A DNA stretch of 64,000 nt. It comes from Takashimella koratensis. Taxonomy: Eukaryota > Basidiomycota > Tremellomycetes > Trichosporonales > Tetragoniomycetaceae. The stretch is from NCBI GenBank assembly GCA_003116875.1, contig BCKT01000008.1:704322-768321 (forward strand), read 5' to 3'. Shown one piece after another: positions 25,616 through 36,180 of this stretch (position 1 is the first letter of the stretch; each line of letters starts with the position of its first letter). A program made the position numbers and the translations under genes. The notes beneath the pieces are model-generated. The model was not told where the DNA came from, made no database searches, and was given only the letters and a program-made list of their open reading frames with translations.

Positions 25616-26394
25616 ACGTCCTCAACGTCGCCAGGAAGAACCTCTGTTTTTTTCCCCCATTTCCTCGACTCGACGACGTGACCGACCTCCGGTCACCATT
25701 CTTGCACTTTATTGGTACAGCTCGAACTTTTCCGTCATACACGCTTCTCCCCGGACCGTCGTCTCCATTGGGCTTTCAACTTTCCCTCCTCCAATCGTTC
25801 AGGTTTTGTACATCACATCACACCAATGCCTAGAACTATCATGTCTCTTCTTGTGCCTTCGAAGTCATCCTCACGAGAGATCCACGAGGTTGAATGAGAG
25901 AAACCCACTTTTCACCCAAACTCCCGTTATGAAGATACCATGCGATATTTATGAAGTCCACATCGTTGCCAGAGTGGACCATCCCGCTGCCCATTTTGGC
26001 CTCCTTTTTCCCGCTACACTGCAGTTTGTCTCTCTGTCCTCTGATGTAGCGGGTGTGCTCCCCTCGTATATGAAAAGTCCCCTCCTATGTTTGTCTTTCC
26101 TTTTCCATGTCAGAGAGATTGCTGCGAGGGTTTTGCTACCTTTGTTTGACATGCAGAAAGGATGCTGCAAAAGAGTGATCCTCTGACAACAAACGGGGTG
26201 AAGGTATTTGTAATACATACTCTTTTACCGGTAGCTTACTTCCCGCATGTACTGTCCGTCGCCACCCAACCAATCCCGGAGCTCTCTTTGATACCGTATT
26301 TGGAGACCCACCCAACACACACACACACCTGAGCGTACACATCAATTGATTCACGGTCATATACAAACGCGAACTTGGATGGTTATTAAGCACG
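25616..26394. other. Spacer between array copies B and C
   Basis: About 780 bp without a supported gene. Short frames only and a small CA run near 26310-26327. Confidence 0.45.
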
Positions 26395-26949
26395 ATGGTC
26401 AGCCGGATCCACTCTATACTGAACCTCACCTATCCAATTCCCCTTCAATGGTCCAAGGAAAGCGATACAGCGTTGCCGAACACCTTTCCCACTTCGAGGG
26501 GTACATTACACTCCCCTACGGCGGCAGGAAATGAAACTTCATTTTGGGTCTTGGAGCTACCCGATAGGTCGAATGATTGCAGCATCACCAGCAGACACTA
26601 CATTTTCGATGACACTCACGGCTGGACTGTCCAAGCCTCGGATCTCAGTAAATTCAGGGCGACATTCAACGACCAGGATCCTGAGGCAATCGCAACGGTG
26701 TGGACCTTGCGTTGTATGATGATGGGAGTAAAGAGTATCTCATTTCTTCGCAGTGTTAAAATAGACGAAACTATGAGTACGGGCTGAAGATTGACCTGGT
26801 TCCGTGTATCCGAATTCGAGATGAACTGGAATCTTTGTCACCCTGTCAGGAGTGTCATTACGGCGACAAGGAAGACTGACGCTCTGGGCGACGCCGATAC
26901 GGGGCCCATCTCTGCTCCACAGAAAGCGAACCCCACGTTGCATGTTTGA
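26395..26949 (+). pseudogene. Array family copy C, broken in at least one place
   Basis: The frame from 26395 carries a family block (HYIFDDTHGWTVQA, equivalent to TYKFDTSRGWTYSE of copy B) but stops at 26787 after losing similarity around 26700. The C-terminal family block FRVSEFEMNW and VITATRKTDALGD reappears in another frame (about 26800-26949) and ends at TGA 26947-26949 with LHV, so no peroxisome-like tail remains. At least one net frameshift lies between 26700 and 26800. The N-terminal start is uncertain. I read it as a decayed gene. Confidence 0.7.
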
Positions 26950-27578
26950 GGCGCTGACCGCATTCAGGTATCTAGAGCCATTGTGTGTCATAGCGCCATT
27001 ATCTCGTTAGCGTGAAAACGAACTACCCTAAGACATGAGACGAAGAGTATGTATCAGAACTTGAGCCACCATATCTGCGAAATCTAGAACAATATACTGG
27101 TCCAGTAACGCGCTTCAGTTGTTTGACTGCAGCACTCGCTGCTGCTGACTACAGTACTGTATTACATGCCCATCCCCTCCAAGGACATGCTTGCTTGCAG
27201 TGAGCTCCTGCTCCCTCCTATGTCCTTGTCCCACCTTTGAATTGCTGGAGTGGAGGACGAGCATGTGAAGGGATGTGTTTCAGCCGAGAGACATGAAAGG
27301 ATTTGAAACTAGCACTCTCGCTAGGTAGACTTGGAGGAGCTGTAGTGCAATGAGGGTGTTACAAGGTGATGGGCATAATATTTAAGCTCCGCTCCGGGGT
27401 GCTGCTGGACACAAGATAAGATGCGGCTGCTCTTTCTCTTTAGCTCATTCTAAGCTCAGCCTTATCAGACCAACTCCCCCCTCCCTCCCTCCCTGGCCCT
27501 CTGTCCCATCGCTTCTCACCACTCTCGAGGATAACAATCCGCGACGCCCTCCCCCCCGCCTTATCATCGTCTATATCG
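26950..27578. other. Spacer and promoter of array copy D
   Basis: About 630 bp. No gene seen. An AT-rich ataatatttaa at 27376-27386, about 200 bp before the copy D ATG, could be its TATA element, followed by a CT-rich leader (27470-27500). Confidence 0.5.
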
Positions 27579-28124
27579 ATGCCTTCCGCCGACCCATCCG
27601 CCACCTCGTCCAAAAAGCCCAAGACCAAAGCTCCTCCGGCTTCCAGCGATGGTAAAGTGAGCTTCTCTTGGACCGTTAAAAACGACAAGAGCTACTTCAA
27701 GTACCCCGAGGACTCGAAGAATAGCGAGGCGTGCGTTACTTTCATGGACTACAGCTCTATGGGTTCCACCGACGGCAAGTTCAGATACGTCGAACTTGAC
27801 TCATCCGTCGGCTGGAGATATATGTCAGAGGAGGGCGGCAATCTCAGTACCTTTACTTTTGATGACAAAGCGGACAACGCCAAAGCTACGGTCTGCACCA
27901 ACAGTGACGAGGTCGACGACAACAAGTTCTACATCTACACCAAAATCAGTCGTAGCGTTGATGCCGACACATTTGATGTAGACCTGATGCATATCTCTGA
28001 AGATGAATGGGACATCAAACCAGACAAATACGGTGCGATGATGGCGACACGGAAGAAAACCGGCGCGACTACTACCTTCAACATTTCGAACGGCTCTGGA
28101 CCACCTGTGAAGTCGAAACTTTGA
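27579..28124 (+). CDS. Array family copy D, orphan protein ending in SKL
   Basis: Intronless, 181 residues, no known domain. It begins with a Ser/Lys/Pro-rich, probably disordered stretch (about residues 1-25), then a core with family blocks YVELDSSVGWRYMSEEGG, KFYIYTKISR, MHISEDEWDI and AMMATRKKTGATT. It ends KSKL, whose last three residues SKL are the canonical type 1 peroxisomal targeting signal. Core spacing is close to copy B but identity is low, so the duplication is old or evolution is fast. The frame is clean and GC3-rich. Same orientation as the other copies. Possible peroxisomal matrix protein; activity unknown. Confidence 0.75.
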   Translation: MPSADPSATSSKKPKTKAPPASSDGKVSFSWTVKNDKSYFKYPEDSKNSEACVTFMDYSSMGSTDGKFRYVELDSSVGWRYMSEEGGNLSTFTFDDKADNAKATVCTNSDEVDDNKFYIYTKISRSVDADTFDVDLMHISEDEWDIKPDKYGAMMATRKKTGATTTFNISNGSGPPVKSKL

Positions 28125-29149
28125 CGACACAACTCCCTCAGATGATGAAGGCGCGCCAGAGATGTTGCTTTGACTCTTGTACATACCCCAACCACCTAAT
28201 CTCATACAACTTCAACTTCTCACCGTTACACGGTCCCCGATACTAGTGTGTCTCTTCCAAATTGCTTCCATCTCAAATTGACTGCCAGACTAATTCCTCC
28301 TTCGCCCCCCCGCGCCGCCCGCACACACACACACCTCTCCATCCTCTCAACGTTGTTTTCCGCTTTACCTACTGGTCTTACTCGCACTCCCCCAAGCCTA
28401 AACACTTGTCCACTTTGTTTCCGTTTCCCCATGATGTAGCTGCTACCGACTTTCACCCACATTTGGCTTACTGTACAACGAGAGTCCTCCGTACACCCAT
28501 ACATTTTGCACAAATGATGTACGATATAATGTGAGATACAGTAGGTCGAGATCTGTGAGACCTTCTGACCCAATTTTGGGTTCCCTGTCAACAACAGAAC
28601 GGGTGGCGGAAAGACCAACCTACTCACATTGTAGACCCACACGTTTGCAGTAAAGCTCAGCAATGTACGAGCACGTCACCCACACTCGCCTTCCAAGCAA
28701 CGCCGTTCCCCCACTGGTCTTTCTTCTCCTCTGCTATTCTACCTCCTCTCCTATCTTGCAAAGGTTCGCTCCACTTTCTCGCTCTGTCACCTGTCGCTGT
28801 CCCTCCTTTGAAAACGTCGGACTGTGCTCACAATGTCCAAAGGATTCACTAAAACGACTTGTCTGATAATATGATAGGATATGAAAGCACGTCATGTTAC
28901 ACGGTGCTAGGGCTCCACCGCGAACGTACTAGAAGGCTCCCCCTCTTCGGGAAGAAAGGGGGGTGAGGGGGGTGAGGAGGGAAAGAGGCTAGGGGGGATG
29001 GCGGCAACGTTAAAGCACCACTCTCATGACCCCCACTTCCTCATCATTCTTCATTCCCCACGCCAGTTTGGGCAATTCAACACTTTGGAGGCCTCCTCAT
29101 ACACACAAACACACACACACCTCTACACATCTCCCAACTGCACGACACA
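28125..29149. other. Spacer between copies D and E with G-rich promoter block
   Basis: About 1 kb without a gene. A run of G blocks at about 28958-28998 on the + strand, roughly 150-190 bp upstream of the copy E start, has four or more G3+ tracts and fits a G-quadruplex pattern. Short CA repeats lie near 28321 and 29101. Confidence 0.5.
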
Positions 29150-30484
29150 ATGACCAAGATCGTTCTGACTTCGGCGCTTGACAGCCTGCACAGTCAATAC
29201 GACAAGTACAAGAACTGCCCGAGAGACGTCTGTGCTGCACCCGGCTCGCTCGAATCGTTCCTGTGCTGGGACTCAACCAACCTTGGTCCAAAGTACACGT
29301 TGGTCGACAACTCTCTCGTATCCTTGGGGTACAAAACTCTGGAAATATCACTCGCCAAGGGTTTCATGCATTCGTCCGACACGCGAGGCGTTCACATGTT
29401 CTCTTTCAACCCATTCGCCGGAGATGCAGTCACCACCGTCGACGACCGTTTACGCCCGGAGAACCATCCGAATGTCATTTCCATTCTGAAGGGGCTTGAA
29501 GTGATACCGAAAGGCACTCCAGGGCACGAACAAGGTCTGAATGTGTTCCACTGGATGGACGTCCCTGCGAAAGACTGGGAGGTCGAGGAGCCAGAGCCCG
29601 GGAAGTTTTTTTTTTTACCGCGAAGAGGAAGAAGAAAGCATTTCGACCGAGCTCGACCTCTGGGAACGCAGAACTCACTGCCCGTGGTCGCCACGAAACG
29701 AGAAAGACTTGCAAAGCATGCTGGAGGACGAGATGATCGCGTATCGGGAGGAAAAAGGGAGGAGCAAACTGCTGCTGCTGCTGCTGCTGCAAGGAACAAC
29801 CCTGCGAGTCCGAGCCTCGCCAACACTCCGGCCGGCACTCACCCATCGAGCGGCACCACCCTTGCGAGCAACATCCGCTCTTCCAACCGCATCCATTTCG
29901 CGAGGAACTTCTTACCGCCATCGGACTTGACGAGCGCAGGACACCCTCTGAGTCGCTTCGGCCAACTCAGCCTTGCCCCCGGCTCTGGCGAAGAGCGCGA
30001 CACCGACAACCATCTGTACGGCGACGACGATTACACCGAACACCCGTTGGCCAATCCCTCCGGCCCACCTCCTGCGTACGACGTTGAGTCCAACACTCGC
30101 TACTCGACCGAGTCCGACCTTCCTTACCGAAATGAGGACATTCCCTACCCGAATGAGAACATTCCCCACCAGAATGAGGACGACTTTGCAGACACGGAAT
30201 ACAACGACTTTCCACGCAGGAGAAGGCAGCAGTACACCGACCAATCGGACAGGGGATGGCAGCGACATGCCACATACTCCTCTCCTTCGAGGCCGAGAAG
30301 TGGACAACGATACATTCGGTCGCGCAGGGAGATTCCGCTATACCCCACTCGTCCGAGCAGCGGATGGCAAGGTCGTTCGGACAGGGAGATACAGGAGTAC
30401 TCTACTCCGACGAGGAGGAGCAGACAGGACTACTACGCCCGTCCGACGGGATGGGCACCGGAGTCGTACTGGTGGCGGCACTGA
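29150..30484 (+). CDS. Array family copy E, long form with a PPxY-containing tail
   Basis: 444 residues if read straight through. The first ~155 residues are the family core (LEISLAKGFMHSSDTRG, VISILKGLEVIPKGT, VFHWMDVPAKDWEVEEPEPG). The rest is disordered and rich in Arg, Tyr, Asn and Asp, with a PPPAY motif (possible WW/NEDD4 ligand), imperfect 7-residue repeats of the NEDIPYP/NENIPHQ type and a SYWWRH end. Between a T11 run (29606-29616) and a CTG/TGC repeat (about 29769-29790) the +1 frame looks coding instead (FFYREEEEESISTELDL, GC3-rich codons), while the straight frame there is Arg/Lys-rich and A-ending. Two compensating indels, real or assembly errors, are likely. It lacks the SKL/SRL tail. 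Function unknown. Confidence 0.6.
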   Translation: MTKIVLTSALDSLHSQYDKYKNCPRDVCAAPGSLESFLCWDSTNLGPKYTLVDNSLVSLGYKTLEISLAKGFMHSSDTRGVHMFSFNPFAGDAVTTVDDRLRPENHPNVISILKGLEVIPKGTPGHEQGLNVFHWMDVPAKDWEVEEPEPGKFFFLPRRGRRKHFDRARPLGTQNSLPVVATKRERLAKHAGGRDDRVSGGKREEQTAAAAAAARNNPASPSLANTPAGTHPSSGTTLASNIRSSNRIHFARNFLPPSDLTSAGHPLSRFGQLSLAPGSGEERDTDNHLYGDDDYTEHPLANPSGPPPAYDVESNTRYSTESDLPYRNEDIPYPNENIPHQNEDDFADTEYNDFPRRRRQQYTDQSDRGWQRHATYSSPSRPRSGQRYIRSRREIPLYPTRPSSGWQGRSDREIQEYSTPTRRSRQDYYARPTGWAPESYWWRH

Positions 30485-30786
30485 GCACTCTGAAATCACC
30501 CACACCTACGCGGCTTCCATACCCTCCACTGAAATTCTAACACAAGCTTCACGTACTCCCTCCAAACATTCTTCAAACTCCCTTCTTGCCTTCCTTCCTC
30601 CACTACGTTGTAGTGCCTAATAGGTGACCTGTGAAGTACTGCCCCACAGTCATGAAACATATCGTTTGCCTCCCACGTAAGCGTTAGTGCCCCATATATT
30701 CGTCCCCACGCCTTCGACATTTCAATCACAATCTAATCGTGCATCATCGTATCCCAGTCTTCCTACATACCTCTCTGCGAGACCTT
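30485..30786. other. Convergent spacer between copy E and BIG1-like gene
   Basis: 302 bp between two stop codons; nothing recognisable. Confidence 0.5.
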
Positions 30787-31832
30787 TTACTGATCCTTCT
30801 TATCCTTGGAGACCGCACCCTTGCTAATCTCCAACAACCGCGGCGGCACCTGAATCCCCGCGAGCGCAGAGACGCCAAACAGTGCGATCGGGATAAGGAT
30901 ACCAAAGCTCACGAGGAGAGCGGTGATCACGGGTGTGTTGAGGATCTGGATCCGGTCGAGCAAAGGGCCGTCAGGGACGGTCGCGTTGTGCGAAGGTCGA
31001 GAAGTGTGCGTAGAGGTGGTTGTGGTGGTGTGGGAAGGGAAGGGGCGTTCTTGGCGCTTAGAAGCGGAACGAGAACCAGTGAGGAGGATGAGATTTCGCT
31101 CAGGAAGGTCGTGTGAGTAAGAGCTCATGTCGGCTGGACAATGATCAGTATGGCACTAGATGGAAAGGGTAGGTGAAGATGAAAGTATGAACAAGACGAG
31201 GCTAGACTCACCTTTTCGGTCCGAGTCGACCCAAGAGATCCCGGATCCACACGCCAACGCCCACTCCCGAACGGCCGAGTCGAGCGCCTCTCGTTCGGGC
31301 CTTACGAGATAGGGGATGTGCAAGTCGGCTTTCCGGCTGTGCGGCATCTTGATCCCCTCGGTGTGTGTTTGGTGCAGCTTGAGGTAGAGTATTAGTAGAA
31401 AGGACAAAAGGGAAGCGGAGAGATGGTAGAAAACAGAAGGGCGGGGGTCAGATCAGAGGTATAGAGGGGACATACCTCGTCAACGTGGACAACGACCATA
31501 GCGTCAAAGTCACAGCCGAGGGAGGCGAGAGTACTGTAGACAGAGTCGGCGGCGATCACGCCCGATGTGATCTCGGATGCGGCGTCGGTAATTGCGTCAT
31601 TTCTGATAGAGCAGCGAGGAAAAGGTCAGCGTTTCGGTAGCTGCTTGAAGAATTGCTCTGCAAGCCAAGAGCCGAGGAAGCGAGGGTAGGATCTAGCAGA
31701 AGGTAGGATGGTAGGACGCGGAATGCGGACGCACGGTGTAGAGGACCAGATGTAGAGCGGGGATGTGTCCTTGAAGGCTGCGACGGACACGGCGAGGGAG
31801 AGCGAGACGCCTGCAAGAGATGCGAACCGCAT
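30787..31832 (-). CDS. BIG1: ER membrane protein of the BIG1 / V-ATPase S1-like family
   Basis: 245 residues in four phase-consistent exons: 31832-31735, 31602-31476, 31377-31212, 31133-30787. An N-terminal signal peptide (FASLAGVSLSLAVSVAAF) is followed by DTSPLYIWSS, the signature opening of BIG1-type proteins. The C-terminus has one membrane helix (VITALLVSFGILIPIALFGV) and a short cytosolic tail ending KKDQ, a KKxx ER-retrieval signal. BIG1 is needed for beta-1,6-glucan in yeast cell walls; related Voa1/S1 proteins assist V-ATPase assembly in the ER. I choose BIG1 for the N-terminal motif. It is divergent from the PWWP gene. Confidence 0.75.
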
Positions 31833-32693
31833 AGTTGGGCGTGGGATGAGGTGTAGTGGGTGGACCGCGGTGAGATGAGATGGACCGGTGAGCAGTGAGC
31901 AATGAGCAATGAGCAATGAGCAATGAGCAACGTTGGAAGAAGCGTGGATCGTGAATCGGCCTCGTCCTGGCCGGTAGCAAGGGACAAGGGGATAGATACA
32001 AAGTGCCACACTCGGGTTAACGCCGAGTGATCCCTGTCCACGGGCTGTCCAGTCCATGACAGTCATGCACCGTCGTGCTTTTGCTGCATCCAGTCCCCCT
32101 TCCTCCCACTGCCCGAAGCGGAAGTACTCTATATCCAGGCGCGCCGTTGCCCCGTCTCAATGATGTCAGGGATTAGCCCTTTCCCGGGGATAATCCCATT
32201 TCCTAATCGATCCAGGTACGGGCTAATGTCTATTCCTAATTCCCAAGGGTTGTTGTTGACTTGACCGCGTGCTTCCGATCGAAATTGGACTAGGCCCGGT
32301 TCCCTCTCCCTGCCCTGCTTGCTTCCCCACGACTCTACTCATCTTTCCTTCCTCTTCCATATCCATCACCACCTCGACTCTTGACTCTACCTACCGCATC
32401 CACCTCTACATCCACAGACAGTCACTACACCCTCCACATCCACCTCACAACCGACTGTGTGAGTACCCCCAACCTACCTGCTTCCCCTCGTCGCGCCCTT
32501 CCTCCCTTCCCGGCGGCTAGCAGCCAGGCTGCCCTCCCTGAAACCGTCATCTTCCCTCTCCTCTCTCAGATCCTCAACCACAACGAGCTGTAAACAATCA
32601 AGCATATCAACTGCCCACCCCTACCTCTTGCCCTCACTTACGCGTACTGAACCGAACCACTCCGCTGACACCAGCTCGCGTCGCTACAGCAAT
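31833..32693. promoter_or_regulatory. Divergent promoter BIG1-like / PWWP gene
   Basis: 861 bp between divergent ATGs. It contains a heptamer array on the BIG1 side (31889-31930) and CT-rich leader DNA on the PWWP side; a gtgagt-like site near 32459 could mark a 5' UTR intron of the PWWP gene. No TATA box recognised. Confidence 0.45.
31889..31930 (+). repeat. Six tandem copies of a 7-nt unit (tgagcaa)
   Basis: tgagcag followed by five tgagcaa units. It sits 57-98 bp upstream of the BIG1-like ATG, in its leader or core promoter; on that strand the unit reads ttgctca. Either a slippage array or a cluster of factor sites. Confidence 0.9.
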
Positions 32694-34642
32694 ATGGCCG
32701 AGGAGGACAAGACCGCTGCCCCGGCCCCCGCATCTGCCGTAGAGACCTCGGCTCCTGCCCCCGCTGCAGAGCCAGCACCCGTCGCTGAAGCCGCACCAGC
32801 TGAGCCTGCACCCGTTGCTACCGAGACCGCGGCACCAGAGCCCGCTGCCGCCGAGCCAGCTGCCGCGGCAAGCGCCGATGCCTCCAAGCCAAAGTCCAAA
32901 TCAGCTCCACCGTCGCGGAAAAACGGTGCCAAGCCACGCGAGTCGATCGGGTCCAAGAAGGCCGCAGCACCCGCAGAGCCAGCGTCGTTCAACCCCGGTG
33001 ATATTGTTCTTGGCCGCTTGAAGGGGTACCCACCCTGGCGTGAGTCGCGCGAGGGTCTCAGCGAATTGCAATATTGACGCGTGCTGATGCCCTGATGTTT
33101 TGATCAATGTAGCCGCACGCGTATGTTGATCTCCTCGCGTCTGAAACGAGACTCGCCCGTGATGTCTTTGCAGCATCCAAAGCTGACACTGTACTAGATC
33201 ATCGCCCACGACAACATCCCACAAAATGTTCTCTCACAACGCCCAGGCAAGGGTGGATCGAGCTACTGCACCCAGTTCTTCCCCGCCGGCGACTTGTGAG
33301 TCGCGTCGTCACTCCCGTCTCTCCCCACCCATCCTCATCTCACCACGCTCCAATACGCCGCCGTCTGACTAACACCGCCTTCAGCTCTTGGTTGAACGCA
33401 CGGGACATCACCCCTCTTTCGCCGAAAGACATCCAGTCCTTCCTTGCCGAGCCTCACCGCAAGGCGAGCGGCGGGTTGCGTATCGCGTACCAGACCGCTG
33501 CGGACCCGACCGAGTGGGACGACGCGCAGGCGAGGTACCGAGAGGAGCAGGAGGCCGCGGATCAGAACGTGGACGAGCTCGAGGAGGAGGACGAGGATAC
33601 GCCGTCCGGGAGCAAGCGCAAGCGTGCGGCGCCGGCCGAGACAAAGGCGAGCGCAGGGAAGAAAAAGTCCAAGACGGAGGGAGCGGCCAGTGCCAAGGGA
33701 GCCAAGAAAGGTGCCGCAGAGGAAAAGTCCAAGTCCACCGTCAAGGCGGCTCCCAAGCCTGACGAGAGCAAGGACGCCAAGGTGGATGAGAACGGTGAGT
33801 TTTGCATACTAGAAGCCGGCGGGGTTCGATCTGGTGTGGGGCGGGGATTTGTCATTTTGATACTGATTTTTTGGCTGATGGCTTGCTCAGACCCATTGGC
33901 TGGCAACCCCGAGGCAAGCAAAGTCAAGGACTGGCGTCACAAGCTCCAGCGTGCTTTCCTTGGCAAATCGATCCCAGAGGCTGGCGTGAGTGGGAGATTC
34001 CGTTGGGCGTAGCTACGGTGTCGGTGGGGGAAAAAATTGACAAATTTTGCGTTTTCTCATTTTTGGCCTTGCAGGAGATGGACCAATGGGATGAGCTTTT
34101 CACGACGATCGAGGCGTACAAGGACATGACGATCGAGTACCTCCAGCACTCCAAGATTGGCAAAGGTGAGTAGCGTGGGTAGGACTGCAGATCTAGGTGC
34201 AGAGGGGCAGATGGGAAGGAAGAGGGTTGCGGGTGTAGATTTTGGGTGAAAGCTGATTCGTTGCAATTTTCAGTCATGAAGCGGATCGCGACGCTCGATG
34301 GGATCCCCCGAGACGACGAGTTCAAGATCACCGAGCGTGCAAGCAAGCTCATGAACGAGGTGGGTTTCGGGTCGATTTCCGCGGTGTGGGCGTTTGTTTG
34401 GGACTAGGCTGTGAGAGGGTGGACGTTGGGTTTGAGTGGGGTGTCGGTGCTTGCGTTCGGGCTGGGTTGCGGGCTTGTGTTGGGGTCGCGGTCATGGACG
34501 AGGACGGATCGTCAAATCGAGAAGACGATGAACTGACGGGAAACAGTGGCAAGACTTCATCTCGAAGCACGGCGGCGAGGGCGACAAGGAGAACGGACAT
34601 GACGCCAAGGACGAAGCTCCCATCTCTGCTGCGGCCGAGTAA
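32694..34642 (+). CDS. PWWP-domain chromatin protein with TFIIS-N-like C-terminus
   Basis: 409 residues in nine phase-consistent exons: 32694-33039, 33113-33120 (8-nt micro-exon), 33198-33295, 33385-33794, 33891-33985, 34075-34165, 34274-34359 and 34547-34642 are those I can place (eight). An Ala/Pro/Glu-rich N-terminus is followed by a PWWP domain at about residues 103-175 (FNPGDIVLGRLKGYPPWPAR, then QFFPAGDFSWL). The motif itself, PPWP, is split by the micro-exon. An acidic and Lys-rich linker has NLS-like SGSKRKR. The C-terminus (EYLQHSKIGKVMKRIATLDG, then LMNEWQDFI) resembles the TFIIS N-terminal/LEDGF domain. PWWP domains read H3K36 methylation; related proteins (LEDGF, Pdp3, Ioc4) link it to acetyltransferases or remodellers. 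The exact orthologue is unclear. The phrase nine exons should be read as eight coding exons. Confidence 0.88.
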
Positions 34643-35715
34643 GCGAATCCAATTCATTGCTGGTTTCGTCTGCTCCCTCGCTCAATCCGCTTCTTATCTA
34701 CTCGCTTCCGCTCTTCGATGCGCGACTCGTCTTTGATTTTTATGGCGTCGAGATCGGCTTTTTTTCGATGAATCGGTCTATTCGGCTCTCATTTTCCGGT
34801 TTTTCCCACCTCGTCTAGAGGTCTTTTCTTGTCTTTTATTTTCGCCTTTCTGATTTGATTTTCTATGCCTCTCCTGTTCTTCCCACGTGATTCCCACATC
34901 TCACTCTGCTTCCACTTCCCTTTTTCCATGAAATGTCTCAATCTGGAGCGTTCGCGGGGATCGTTCCAGAATCGCGGTGGTGGGAGGGCGGATGGTTTTG
35001 GTGATCGTTGGCCGTTGGTCGTTAGTTGTTGGTCGTTGGGTTGGGGAGGATGGTTGATTTGGTGATTTGGTGATATCGTGCCATGTTGGTGGGATTGGCG
35101 AGAGTCGAACGAGTTGTCATTGGAAAGTCGCACTGGAGGCTGTAGATGAGTGCGCAGAGCAGAGCTTGAGAAGGGCGGTTTGGTGTGTGCGCGACGGTAT
35201 GAAGGCGGAAGCAGGGTCAACGTGGTCAGAGTGTTCGTCGAGTACGAGCTTGATCCGATCCGATCAATCCTCGTCTTCTCACGGGCGTACACTGACCACT
35301 TGTCCCTGGTCCGTTTGGTATGGAGAGCTGAGTGAGAGAATGAGTGTGGGAATGGGAGAAAAATGAAAAGAAACCCCGTGGTAGCTTATATACCGATCGA
35401 CATGCGAAGAGAAATAAAGAAGACCACTAGTTTGCAGATCTGGTTAGTCGTGACCACCTAGTCCAAGATGAATCACTCCGACGCAAGGAGTGGTCAGAAA
35501 TCAGCTCTGATGAGCCGTCAGAAGGAGTCAAAGAATCTATCAGTCAAAGAACACGGGTCAAAGGCATTAGCAGACTTGGGTACGAGAGGTATGCCATGTC
35601 ATGTCCAAATTGTAAATGCGATATCACCTCTCCTCTATCTCTTCCCTCTTGACGACTTCCTTACTCCCGACTCTTCTCTCTCTTCTCTCCTCTTCCCAAT
35701 CTCTTCAACACTAGC
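34643..35715. other. Convergent spacer, PWWP gene to ribosomal protein gene
   Basis: About 1.07 kb between two stop codons. No frame with recognisable content; T-rich and G-rich 3' UTR-like DNA with repeated gttggtcgttg near 35005-35042. Confidence 0.5.
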
Positions 35716-36101
35716 CTACTTGTCCAGCTTGACCTTGCCTTCTTCAACCTTTGTCTCCTGCACAAACTCCTTTGCCTCTTGTCCTCCTCCAAACCCTTCA
35801 TCTCTCGCCTCCACCTCATCCACGCTCACCTCCTCACTAACCGCCTCTCCCTCTCCGTTCCCCTCCACCTCGTGACCGCCCGTGCGCTCCTCAGCAAAGA
35901 GAACAGCGAGGTCAGGCTCGACTAGGCTAGCGTCGATACCCGAGATAGGGTCGGAGCCTGGGATCGCGGAAAAGGGAACGTCCGGAGGGAGAACACCGTC
36001 AAGGGTTGGAGAAGCAGCCATAAGACCCAAACGACGTTCGTTGAGTACGTATTTGATCCGAGACATGGATTTGCGGCACTAGTAGCGAGTAAGTTGGCTT
36101 G

Positions 36102-36180
<79 letters not shown>

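Noticed and set aside
31556..32066. Open frames over the heptamer array on the - strand
   Set aside because: Only the frame starting at 31832 has a signal peptide and BIG1 motif; the repeat peptides (LLIAHCS) are leader translation.
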